Shown here: piece after piece, positions 56,945 through 64,000 of the stretch | Numbering within the stretch: position 1 is the first letter of the stretch | Layout: the number at the start of each line of letters is the position of its first letter | Origin: Pararhizobium qamdonense | Lineage (GTDB): Bacteria > Pseudomonadota > Alphaproteobacteria > Rhizobiales > Rhizobiaceae | Assembly (NCBI RefSeq): GCF_029277445.1 | Contig: NZ_CP119566.1 | Coordinates: 124,001-188,000 of the forward strand | Length of the DNA stretch: 64,000 nucleotides | Direction of reading: 5' to 3' | The notes under the pieces: model-generated | What the model was told of the DNA's origin: nothing | The model's input: the letters and a program-made list of their open reading frames with translations, nothing else | Databases searched by the model: none | Made by a program: the position numbers and the translations under genes

Positions 56945-57709
56945 ATGAAAAACGTGAAGCCAAAATCCGCGCTCAAACCTGCGAAAGCGAAACCCGCGAC
57001 AACCGGCCGCGCCAGGTCAAAGCCGAAGACAGCCTATAGCCAGGCGGAAATCGAGGAGATTTTCCGCCGCTTCTCGATCCAGCGGCCCGAGCCGAAGGGC
57101 GAGCTGGAACATGTCAATCCGTTCACGCTGGTCGTTGCGGTGGCGCTATCGGCACAGGCGACGGACGCGGGCGTCAACAAGGCGACGCGGGCGCTTTTTG
57201 CCATTGCCGACACGCCGGAAAAAATGGTGGCGCTCGGAGAAGACCAGGTTCGCGACTATATCCGGACGATCGGGCTTTACCGCAACAAGGCGAAGAATGT
57301 CATTGCGCTCAGCGAAAAGCTGATCGCCGAATACGGCGGCGAAGTCCCGCGCACTCGAGACGAACTGACTACCCTGCCCGGCGTTGGCCGCAAGACCGCC
57401 AATGTGGTGCTATCGATGGCCTTCGGGCAGTCGACCATGGCGGTCGATACGCATATTTTCCGCATCGCCAACCGGCTCTGTCTGGCACCGGGCAAGACCC
57501 CGGACGAAGTCGAACACAAGCTGATGCAGATCATTCCCGATCATTATCTCTATCACGCGCATCATTGGCTGATCCTGCACGGGCGCTATTGCTGCAAGGC
57601 CCGCAGACCGGAATGCCAGCGTTGCGTGATTGCCGACATCTGCAAGGCGGCCGAAAAGACCAGCGAGATACCGGCACCGCTGGTCGAACTGCCGGCCCAG
57701 ATCATTTGA
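56945..57709 (+). CDS. nth: Endonuclease III
   Basis: A base-excision repair DNA glycosylase/AP-lyase that removes oxidised pyrimidines. The 254-residue product has the helix-hairpin-helix LPGVGRKTANVVLSMAFG with the catalytic Lys, the catalytic Asp in AVDTHIFRIANRL, and the 4Fe-4S ligands CKARRPECQRCVIADIC. The N-terminal 40 residues are a basic, disordered extension. ATG 56945 was chosen. It overlaps the TetR stop (convergent) by 8 bp. Confidence 0.96.
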   Translation: MKNVKPKSALKPAKAKPATTGRARSKPKTAYSQAEIEEIFRRFSIQRPEPKGELEHVNPFTLVVAVALSAQATDAGVNKATRALFAIADTPEKMVALGEDQVRDYIRTIGLYRNKAKNVIALSEKLIAEYGGEVPRTRDELTTLPGVGRKTANVVLSMAFGQSTMAVDTHIFRIANRLCLAPGKTPDEVEHKLMQIIPDHYLYHAHHWLILHGRYCCKARRPECQRCVIADICKAAEKTSEIPAPLVELPAQII

Positions 57710-58280
57710 CCGCGATCCCGTCAATGAGGGCAGCGATAGCGCTTTCGTAGTCCTTGCGCTGCGCACCCGCTTCGATGGCCAGAGCGGCACGGTCGAAGGC
57801 GGCGGACAGGAGCTGGGCGAAGACATCCAGCAACGCCATGTCTTTTCCGCTTGCAGCAAAAAGATCTGACAGGCCCGCCTTCAAACTCCCCTCAGCATGT
57901 TCCTGATCGATATCCTGCAGGCTGCGAAGTCCAAGGATGGCGGGGCCATCGAGCAGGAGAAGCCGCGTACGGCCGGGCACTGCCATGGCATCGAAATAGC
58001 CGCGCGCGCCGTCAAGCAAAGCGTCTCGCGCGTTGGACGCGTTTTGTGATCCGGCCTCGATCCCCGCACCGACCTGCCGCGCCTCCTCTGCGACGACGGC
58101 TGCAAACAGCGCCTTCTTATCCTCGAAGTGATGATAGAGCGCGCCGCGCGTGACGCCGGCAGCGCTGGCGATCTCAGGGGTTGCGGTCTCGGCATAGCCT
58201 TTCGCGACGAACAGCGCCCGCGCCGCCGCCATCAGCATCAGCCGCATGCTTTCGGTTCGTTCCTTGTTGGTGCGGCGCAT
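57702..58280 (-). CDS. TetR/AcrR-family regulator
   Basis: A 192-residue repressor. The helix-turn-helix lies at residues about 25-45 (GYAETATPEIASAAGVTRGALYHHFEDK). The C-terminal ligand-binding domain is of the TetR_C type. It is divergent from a VOC-domain gene, with two CATACA-N3-TGTATG palindromes in the space between, suggesting that it represses both genes. The ligand is unknown, probably a small electrophile or drug. Confidence 0.9.
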   Translation of the reverse strand: MRRTNKERTESMRLMLMAAARALFVAKGYAETATPEIASAAGVTRGALYHHFEDKKALFAAVVAEEARQVGAGIEAGSQNASNARDALLDGARGYFDAMAVPGRTRLLLLDGPAILGLRSLQDIDQEHAEGSLKAGLSDLFAASGKDMALLDVFAQLLSAAFDRAALAIEAGAQRKDYESAIAALIDGIAVK

Positions 58281-58290
58281 TTTCCACCTT

Positions 58291-58309
58291 TACATACAAT
58301 CTGTATGTA
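58291..58309. promoter_or_regulatory. First TetR-type operator palindrome
   Basis: TACATACA-ATC-TGTATGTA is a perfect 8-3-8 inverted repeat 11 bp upstream of the TetR gene start codon (minus strand) and 55 bp upstream of the VOC start. The core CATACA-N3-TGTATG is shared with a second site downstream. Confidence 0.75.
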
Positions 58310-58324
58310 TGTTAATTACAAAAA

Positions 58325-58339
58325 CATACAGACTGTATG
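58325..58339. promoter_or_regulatory. Second TetR-type operator palindrome
   Basis: CATACA-GAC-TGTATG repeats the core of the first operator, 33 bp centre to centre (three helical turns). It lies 25 bp before the VOC start codon. Two sites on one face of the helix fit cooperative binding of a TetR dimer pair. Confidence 0.72.
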
Positions 58340-58363
58340 ATAATTTCACGCGGAGGAAAAGAG

Positions 58364-58789
58364 ATGAAAATCACCAGTTATTATCCCGTCATCATGACGC
58401 GTGATGTTCAGGGGACGGCCGATTTTTATATCCGGAATTTCGGCTTCGAGGCGCTGTTCACTGCGGATTGGTACATGCATCTGCAATCGATAGAGAATGC
58501 GCATGTGACACTGGCCATTCTCGACGGCACACACGCGACGATCCCTGAGAGCGGGCGCGGAGCCGTTGGCGGGCTGCTTTTGAATTTCGAGGTCGAGGAT
58601 CCGGATGCGCTCTATGCGCAGTTCCAGGCCTCCGGCCTGCCGATCCTGAAGGCGATTTGCGACGAGGATTTCGGCCAGCGGCATTTCATCACCGCCGATC
58701 CGAACGGCGTTTTGATCGACGTGATCAAACCCATCCCGCCGACGGCGGAATTTGCGGGACAATACGAGACTTCAGTGCTTCCGGCCTGA
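58364..58789 (+). CDS. VOC-superfamily protein, TetR-controlled
   Basis: A 141-residue glyoxalase-fold protein, with [20 protein letters not shown] at the start and [16 protein letters not shown] at the end. The central segment [20 protein letters not shown] forms the second strand module. The true metal ligands are not obvious, so the activity (glyoxalase, dioxygenase or drug-binding) is open. GGAGG stands before ATG 58364. The gene is flanked by the TetR regulator and the convergent MFS gene, with the stop codons adjacent. Confidence 0.88.
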   Translation: MKITSYYPVIMTRDVQGTADFYIRNFGFEALFTADWYMHLQSIENAHVTLAILDGTHATIPESGRGAVGGLLLNFEVEDPDALYAQFQASGLPILKAICDEDFGQRHFITADPNGVLIDVIKPIPPTAEFAGQYETSVLPA

Positions 58790-60058
58790 TCAGCCGGGCT
58801 TGCGTTCGCCAAGCGAATAAAGAAGCGCCAGCACCGGCAGGGCAAGACCCATCATCGAGGCCGCCCACCAGCCGCCCTGCGCATAAAGCCAGCCGCCGAG
58901 CGCCGAGCCGATGGCGCCACCGGCAAAGAAGGTCGCCATATAGAGCCCGTTCAGGCGGCTGCGATATTCGGAGCCAAGCACGAAGATGGCGCGCTGGCCG
59001 AGCACCAGATTGGTGGTGACGCCAAAATCCAGCAGGATGGCGGCGAAGGTGAGAAGACCCAGCCCCAGTACCGAGCCGGACGGCGCGATATGGGTGATGA
59101 GGAAGGCTACGGCCACCGACAGCATCGACAGGCGCGTGGCAAGATAGCTCCAGCCCTTGTCGGCAAGCCGCCCGCTGATCGGCGCGGCGATGGCGCCGGC
59201 GGCACCGGCCAAGGCGAACAGGGCGATCTGCCCCTGCGACAGGCCGAATTCCGGCCCCGACAGAAGCAGCGGCGTCGTCGTCCAGAACAGGCTGAAGGCG
59301 GCGAACATGAAAGCGTGATAGAGCGACCGGCGGCGCAGGATCGGGGTTGTGGCGACCAGCCGGCCCATCGACGCCAAGAGCGCGCCATAGCTCAATCCCG
59401 TCTGCGGAACGCGCGGCGGCAGGGCGCGGGCAAGGACCAAAGCCAGCACCACCAGAACGGCAGCCGAAATGAAGAAGACCATATGCCAAGGCAGGAACTC
59501 GGCGATGAAGCTGGAGGCCGGCCGCGCCAGCATGATGCCAACCATCAGGCCGCTCATGACATTGCCGACGGCCTGTCCACGATGCGCCTCGGGCGTCATA
59601 TGCGCCGCATAGGGCACGATGATCTGGATGGCGACCGAGCCCAGACCAATGAAGAATGCCGAGGCCAGAAACGGCAGTGGCGTCGAGGCAAGCCCCGCTC
59701 CGACCACGGCCACGGTTCCCAGCGCCATCACCGAAAGGATGAGCTTGCGATTTTCAAAGAGATCACCCAGCGGCACGATCAATAGAAGACCGATGCCATA
59801 GCCGATCTGCGTCAGCGTCACGATCAATCCGGCAGCGCCCGGCGACAGGCCGAGTGACGCGCTGATCGGGCCGATCAGCGGCTGTGCGTAATAGAGATTG
59901 GCGGCGATCAGGCCGCAAGCGGCAGCCAGAAGGAACATCATCGACGATGACATGGCTTTCGGTTCAATGGCCGTTGGTTCGATGGCCTCGGGCGCGATGG
60001 CATTGGGTTCGATAGGGGATTGCGGGGCAGTATCAGCCCGGCTTGCAATGCTGGTCAC
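58790..60058 (-). CDS. MFS transporter coupled to a TetR gene
   Basis: A 422-residue major facilitator exporter with 12 membrane segments and the N-terminal motif ANLYYAQPLIGPISASLGLS, near residue 60 of the larger frame, common in drug-resistance MFS of this group (YnfM-like). I chose GTG 60058 with GGAGA upstream; a TTG at 60118 would overlap the TetR gene. The sequence before the first membrane helix contains the repeated Ile-x-Pro-x-Ala units described separately. It is transcribed after the TetR gene and probably controlled by it. Confidence 0.85.
   Translation of the reverse strand: MTSIASRADTAPQSPIEPNAIAPEAIEPTAIEPKAMSSSMMFLLAAACGLIAANLYYAQPLIGPISASLGLSPGAAGLIVTLTQIGYGIGLLLIVPLGDLFENRKLILSVMALGTVAVVGAGLASTPLPFLASAFFIGLGSVAIQIIVPYAAHMTPEAHRGQAVGNVMSGLMVGIMLARPASSFIAEFLPWHMVFFISAAVLVVLALVLARALPPRVPQTGLSYGALLASMGRLVATTPILRRRSLYHAFMFAAFSLFWTTTPLLLSGPEFGLSQGQIALFALAGAAGAIAAPISGRLADKGWSYLATRLSMLSVAVAFLITHIAPSGSVLGLGLLTFAAILLDFGVTTNLVLGQRAIFVLGSEYRSRLNGLYMATFFAGGAIGSALGGWLYAQGGWWAASMMGLALPVLALLYSLGERKPG
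59961..60020. repeat. Four 15-bp tandem repeats in the MFS gene
   Basis: Units begin at 59961, 59976, 59991 and 60006 with the pattern GGTTCGATGGC followed by four bases (third and fourth copies diverged). In protein they give IEPxAIAPxA-type repeats before the first membrane helix. Such short repeats may expand or contract. Confidence 0.75.
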
Positions 60059-60110
60059 AGTCGTCTCCAAATCCAGGTCCCAAGATCGACGTCTCAAGAC
60101 ATCAAAATGT

Positions 60111-60731
60111 TCAGCCAAGCAGTTTCATCGCCACATCCGTGACCGCCATCATGTCAGCGCGGCTACGGCCGGTTTTCCCGACGATGCGCATGCCCTGCAA
60201 AAGGCAGAGCAGTGCGCGGGCGGTATCGGCCGCATCGATGCTCGAAGCCACCGATCCATCCGACTGGCCGAGCAGAATGCAGTCCTTCATGACGGCTTCA
60301 TTGGTTGCGTGCGCGACATCGACGCGCTCTGCGGCAACCGGATCGGAGGCGGCCAGTTCCGCAGCGGTCGCAATGACGAGGCAGCCGCGCTGGCCAAGTT
60401 CGCCATGGGCGGCATCGGCGTAGAATTGCAAGGAGGCCCTGATCTTGTCGCGCCCAAGCGGAAAGGGCGCAATCGCCGCCGCAAGTTTCGTGCTGCGCAA
60501 AACACGATACCGGTCGAAAGCCGCCAGCAGAATGCCACGCTTGTCCTTGAACGCCTTGTAGATGCTGCCCGGTGTCAATTGCATGGCATCGGTGAGATCG
60601 CTGATCGAGGTGCCGTGATAGCCGCGCGTCGAGAAGATATCGATGGCGCGCTCCAGCGCTGCGTCGGTATCGAACGCCCTCGGACGGCCGCGCTGGCGCC
60701 GGACTTCAGGTGTTTCGGTTGTGGTTTCCAT
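60111..60731 (-). CDS. TetR/AcrR-family regulator upstream of the MFS gene
   Basis: A 206-residue repressor. The N-terminal helix-turn-helix reads YHGTSISDLTDAMQLTPGSI followed by YKAFKDKRGILLAAFDRY. The region around ARALLCLLQGMRIVGKTGRS is typical of the C-terminal domain of efflux-associated TetR proteins. Its stop lies 53 bp before the likely MFS start, so both genes share one transcript. The ligand is unknown. A palindrome ATAGGAAATgattATTTCCTAT lies just upstream, at about 60739-60760, and is the likely operator. Confidence 0.88.
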   Translation of the reverse strand: METTTETPEVRRQRGRPRAFDTDAALERAIDIFSTRGYHGTSISDLTDAMQLTPGSIYKAFKDKRGILLAAFDRYRVLRSTKLAAAIAPFPLGRDKIRASLQFYADAAHGELGQRGCLVIATAAELAASDPVAAERVDVAHATNEAVMKDCILLGQSDGSVASSIDAADTARALLCLLQGMRIVGKTGRSRADMMAVTDVAMKLLG

Positions 60732-60738
60732 GAGCGCT

Positions 60739-60760
60739 ATATAGGAAATGATTATTTCCT
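60739..60760. promoter_or_regulatory. Probable operator palindrome upstream of the TetR-MFS operon
   Basis: ATAGGAAAT and ATTTCCTAT form a perfect 9-bp inverted repeat around GATT. It lies about 10 bp before the TetR gene start codon, a usual place for autoregulation by TetR proteins. Confidence 0.75.
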
Positions 60761-60870
60761 ATATCAAGTAAAATCTACGTTTGACGGCTCTTTTTCGCTT
60801 TCCGCTTCCAAACTTCCACAAATCCGCTATTACCGGACACCGACTGACACACATTCCAGGCGGTTTCCGG

Positions 60871-61863
60871 ATGACAAAATTCGACGTGCTCACGATCGGC
60901 AATGCGATTGTGGATATTATTGCGCGCTGCGACGACGCATTCCTTGTCCATAACGGCATCATCAAGAGCGCGATGAACCTGATTGATGCGGATCGGGCTG
61001 AACTGCTCTATTCGCGCATGGGACCGGCGCTCGAAGCCTCCGGCGGCAGTGCGGGGAATACGGCGGCCGGCATTGCCAGCCTGGGCGGCCGGGCGGCCTA
61101 TTTCGGCAAGGTTGCCAATGACCAGTTGGGCGAAATCTTTACCCATGACATCCGCGCCCAGGGCGTGCATTTCGAGACGAAGCCACTGGAAGATCTTCCT
61201 CCGACCGCGCGCTCGATGATCTTCGTCACCGAGGATGGCGAGCGCTCGATGAACACCTATCTGGGTGCCTGCGTCGAGCTTGGCCCGGAAGACGTCGAGC
61301 CATCCGTCGTTGCCGAAGCCGCTGTAACCTATTTCGAGGGCTATCTGTGGGATCCGCCATTGGCCAAGGATGCCATTCGCGAATGCGCCCGCATTGCCCA
61401 TGAGAACGGCCGCGAAGTGGCCATGACCTTGTCCGACAGCTTCTGCGTCCATCGCTACCGCGCGGAATTCCTCGACCTGATGCGATCGGGCACCGTCGAT
61501 ATCGTCTTTGCCAACCGAGCCGAGGCGCTGGCCCTCTATGAAACAGAGGATTTCGAGCAGGCGCTGTCGATGATTTCGCAGGATTGCAAGCTGGCCGCAG
61601 TGACGCTGAGCGAGGAAGGTTCAATCGTCGTCAGGGGCGACGAGCGGGTCAAGGTCGAGGCAACGACGGTTCAAAGCGTTGTTGACACAACAGGTGCCGG
61701 CGACCTTTATGCCGCAGGGTTCCTGCATGGCTACACGACGGGACGGACATTGGCCGATTGCGGCAAGCTCGGCAGCCTTGCGGCCGGTATCGTCATCGAG
61801 CAGATCGGCCCTCGACCGATGATCTCGCTGTCTGCAGCGGCGAAGGATGCCGGTCTGCTCTGA
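60871..61863 (+). CDS. PfkB-family sugar/nucleoside kinase (adenosine kinase-like)
   Basis: A 330-residue ribokinase-fold kinase. The PfkB signature 1 lies in ASGGSAGNTAAGIASLGGRA near residue 60 and signature 2 in DTTGAGDLYAAGFLHGY near residue 270, with the catalytic Asp in the latter. In rhizobia proteins of this kind are annotated as adenosine kinase, but the substrate is not proven. ATG 60871 was chosen over an upstream frame start without conserved residues. Confidence 0.9.
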   Translation: MTKFDVLTIGNAIVDIIARCDDAFLVHNGIIKSAMNLIDADRAELLYSRMGPALEASGGSAGNTAAGIASLGGRAAYFGKVANDQLGEIFTHDIRAQGVHFETKPLEDLPPTARSMIFVTEDGERSMNTYLGACVELGPEDVEPSVVAEAAVTYFEGYLWDPPLAKDAIRECARIAHENGREVAMTLSDSFCVHRYRAEFLDLMRSGTVDIVFANRAEALALYETEDFEQALSMISQDCKLAAVTLSEEGSIVVRGDERVKVEATTVQSVVDTTGAGDLYAAGFLHGYTTGRTLADCGKLGSLAAGIVIEQIGPRPMISLSAAAKDAGLL

Positions 61864-61884
61864 CCGGCTCTCTCACGCTAAACC

Positions 61885-62424
61885 TTATTTGAACGCTTCG
61901 CCCGGATAGGCGCCCCAGATTTCACCCTGTGAAATCCAGCCTTCCGCGCCCTGCGCTTCGGCGCGGCACCATTCGCCGTTGCATTCGCCGACATGCACGA
62001 CGACGCCCGGTTCGATCCGCGCGACGATGGCGCCGCCCGACTGCGGATCACGCCGCATGTTGACGAAGACACCCTCGCCCTTGCCGCGCATCCACGGGGC
62101 AGCAACGGCCGTCCGGTCGCCCGAGAGCAGCGCCTGGTTGACCCAGCCTTCGGTGCCATCGGCATCGCGGATCTTGCGCCAATTGTCGTATTCCTGGGTC
62201 ACTTCGACCGGCACGCCTGATCTCAAGTAGCGCCAGGCGACGGCATAATCGACGCTGGGGCCGACACGCAGATTGACGCTCTTGGATTTCAGGCTGACGA
62301 AGCGCGGCAGCGGCAGGCCGCTCGCACCCTTGGCCGCCTGGGCAAAGGCCGGTGCTGCCTCGATGGCAACGAGGGACAGGGTGACTGCGGTGGCGAAAGC
62401 GAGCCTGGAAAGGAACTGACGCAT
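61885..62424 (-). CDS. Exported SH3-domain protein
   Basis: A 179-residue periplasmic protein with a signal peptide (MRQFLSRLAFATAVTLSLVA, cleavage near AFAQA) and two bacterial SH3-like segments (SKSVNLRVGPSVDYAVAWRY and EGVFVNMRRDPQSGGAIVAR). SH3 proteins bind cell-wall peptides. A GGA sequence lies before ATG 62424; an ATG four codons earlier is possible. It is convergent with the adenosine kinase-like gene. Confidence 0.88.
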   Translation of the reverse strand: MRQFLSRLAFATAVTLSLVAIEAAPAFAQAAKGASGLPLPRFVSLKSKSVNLRVGPSVDYAVAWRYLRSGVPVEVTQEYDNWRKIRDADGTEGWVNQALLSGDRTAVAAPWMRGKGEGVFVNMRRDPQSGGAIVARIEPGVVVHVGECNGEWCRAEAQGAEGWISQGEIWGAYPGEAFK

Positions 62425-62621
62425 GACAAAATCCATTTTCCAAAAAGATTCAGAAGCTTGCAGTTAAATCTCTGACCAACCCCGCCGAAGACACGCAAAT
62501 CGTCTGGGAACATCTCGAGTTTTGTTTGTCTTCCCCACCGGGTCTGGTAGAAAATGGAACTGCAGGGAGAACGATCACTCATCTTGGTTAAAAACCCGTC
62601 AACAAGGCGAAGCAGGCAGCA

Positions 62622-63626
62622 ATGACCGCGAAGAAAAAACCCAAGGTCTACATCACCCGCAAACTGCCCGATGTCGTCGAGACACGCATGCGCGAACTGT
62701 TTGACGCCGAACTCAACATCGACGACACGCCGCGCACGCAGCCCGAACTCGTGGCGGCGGTGAAGCGGGCGGACGTGCTGGTTCCGACGCTGACCGACCG
62801 GATCGATGCGGCACTGATCGAGCAGGCGGGACCACAGCTGAAGCTGATCGCCAGCTTTTCCAATGGCGTCGATCATATCGATGTCGATGCCGCCGCCCGC
62901 CAGGGCATTACCGTGACCAACACGCCAAACGTCCTGACCGAAGATACGGCCGATATGACGCTGGCGCTCATTCTCGCCGTGCCGCGCCGCCTCACCGAAG
63001 GCTCGCGGATCCTCACCGACCGGAAAGAGGAATGGGCGGGATGGTCGCCGACCTGGATGCTTGGACGCCGGATCTCCGGCAAGCGCATCGGCATTGTCGG
63101 CATGGGCCGGATCGGCACCGCCGTTGCCCGCCGCGCGAAAGCCTTTGGCCTGTCGATCCACTATCACAACCGCCACCGCGTCAGCACCGAGACCGAGGAA
63201 AAGCTGGAGGCGACCTATTGGGACAGCCTCGACCAGATGCTTGCCCGCGTCGATATCGTCTCGGTCAATTGTCCATCGACACCTGCGACCTACCACCTGC
63301 TCTCCGCGCGGCGCCTGGCGCTGATGCAGCCAACGAGCTATATCGTCAACACGGCGCGCGGCGGCATCGTCGATGAGGTTGCGCTGATCAAATGCCTGCG
63401 GGAAGGCAAGATCGCCGGCGCCGGTCTTGACGTGTTCGAAAACGAACCGGCGATCAATCCCAAGCTGATCAAGCTTGCCAGCGAAGGCAAGGTGGTGCTT
63501 TTGCCGCATATGAGCTCGGCGACGCTTGAAGGCCGTATCGACATGGGCGACAAGGTGGTGATCAACATCCGCACCTTCTTCGACGGACACCGCCCGCCGG
63601 ATCGCGTCCTGCCCGGCCGGGGCTAG
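62622..63626 (+). CDS. D-2-hydroxyacid dehydrogenase (glyoxylate reductase / D-glycerate dehydrogenase)
   Basis: A 334-residue enzyme that reduces glyoxylate or hydroxypyruvate. The NAD loop is GIVGMGRIGTAVARRAKAFG near residue 155. Catalytic residues are Arg in NTARGGIVDE, Glu in DVFENEPAIN, and His in LLPHMSSATLEGR. It is of the GyaR/GHPR type, distinct from the GhrA-like gene elsewhere in the window. Divergent from the SH3-protein gene. Confidence 0.9.
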   Translation: MTAKKKPKVYITRKLPDVVETRMRELFDAELNIDDTPRTQPELVAAVKRADVLVPTLTDRIDAALIEQAGPQLKLIASFSNGVDHIDVDAAARQGITVTNTPNVLTEDTADMTLALILAVPRRLTEGSRILTDRKEEWAGWSPTWMLGRRISGKRIGIVGMGRIGTAVARRAKAFGLSIHYHNRHRVSTETEEKLEATYWDSLDQMLARVDIVSVNCPSTPATYHLLSARRLALMQPTSYIVNTARGGIVDEVALIKCLREGKIAGAGLDVFENEPAINPKLIKLASEGKVVLLPHMSSATLEGRIDMGDKVVINIRTFFDGHRPPDRVLPGRG

Positions 63627-63629
63627 GGC

Positions 63630-64000
63630 TCAGAGCGTTTTGCGCATTTCGATAAAGGTCGGACGGGTGAACCCGGGATGGCAGCCTTCCGCCGTGCGGA
63701 CAAAGCCCCATTTGGCAAAAATCCGGTGGTTTTCGACAAGCTCGATCCGCGTTTCCAGCCGCAGGCAAGTTTGCTTGCATTCGGCAGCATAGGCCTCGGC
63801 CGCCTGCAACAACATCTGACCGGCACCCCGGCCTTGCGCATCCGGGGCAACAGCCAGCTTGCCGATGTAAAGGCAATCGGGCGGTTCCGGCTTGCAGAAG
63901 ATACAGCCCAGCACTATGCCGTTCTCGACGGCAGCATAGGCCTTTTCCACCCTTGCCTTCTGCTTCAGCCCTGCAAGCGTCAGAAGCAGGGCGGAAGACG
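63630..64000 (-). CDS. Partial GNAT-family N-acetyltransferase
   Basis: The start lies beyond the right edge; about 122 C-terminal residues are visible. The acetyl-CoA motif is KLAVAPDAQGRGAGQMLLQA and the C-terminal CLRLETRIELVENHRIFAKW followed by GFVR is the usual late segment. Residues before the GTG at 63950 (LLLTLAGLKQKARVEKAYAA) keep the same frame to the edge, so the gene does not start at that GTG. Convergent with the dehydrogenase gene. Confidence 0.85.
   Translation of the reverse strand, partial: SSALLLTLAGLKQKARVEKAYAAVENGIVLGCIFCKPEPPDCLYIGKLAVAPDAQGRGAGQMLLQAAEAYAAECKQTCLRLETRIELVENHRIFAKWGFVRTAEGCHPGFTRPTFIEMRKTL

Overview
The window is chromosomal DNA from an alphaproteobacterium, most likely a member of the Rhizobiaceae (Rhizobium, Agrobacterium or a close relative). 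The evidence is the GC-rich coding style with many antisense open frames, an Irr-type iron box in front of mbfA, a promoter matching the EcfG general-stress consensus, infC starting with ATT, a yejABEF peptide importer, two GFA-family proteins and typical rhizobial neighbourhoods. No prophage, insertion sequence, CRISPR array, rRNA or tRNA gene was found. Most genes are housekeeping; the accessory elements are small.

Layout, 1-20 kb: a partial sensor kinase; the rbfA-unknown-truB ribosome/tRNA operon; a class I amidotransferase; a pentapeptide-repeat protein; a GFA protein next to glutathione-independent formaldehyde dehydrogenase; a ccdAB toxin-antitoxin pair behind lepA; an MFS exporter divergent from an XRE-cupin regulator plus acetyltransferase; an ECF sigma/anti-sigma operon divergent from a secreted DUF4394 protein; an OmpA-like lipoprotein; a LuxR-type regulator; and the EF-P module (epmA-epmB divergent from efp).

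20-42 kb: a GlsB-type stress membrane protein with its promoter, an EamA transporter, cfa, Irr-box-controlled mbfA, a secreted transglutaminase-like protease, then the translation block infC-rpmI-rplT and pheS-pheT. Between pheS and pheT lie a broken DUF4160 gene, a DUF2442 gene and a second GFA gene. After an orphan membrane protein come a TetA-like exporter, small enzymes, xseA and an NlpC/P60 protein.

42-64 kb: the yejABEF operon, which carries a VapBC-like pair between yejE and yejF and a hairpin plus repeat between yejA and yejB, with ghrA at its end; mepA; the series mgsA, glk, an MsbA-like exporter, dapB and gpmA; an AraC/MGMT repair protein; a 270-bp inverted-repeat element; DUF2244; nth; two TetR-controlled loci; an adenosine kinase-like PfkB protein; an SH3 protein; a glyoxylate/D-glycerate dehydrogenase; and a truncated acetyltransferase at the right edge.

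Recurring themes are translation (rbfA, truB, lepA, efp/epmAB, infC, L35, L20, pheST), detoxification of reactive carbonyls (fdhA, GFA, VOC, mgsA, glyoxylate reductases) and envelope or stress functions. The most unusual items are the 270-bp palindromic element, the disrupted DUF4160/DUF2442 pair inside pheST, the toxin-antitoxin pair embedded in the yej operon, and the mirrored promoter-like repeat at the ECF sigma locus.
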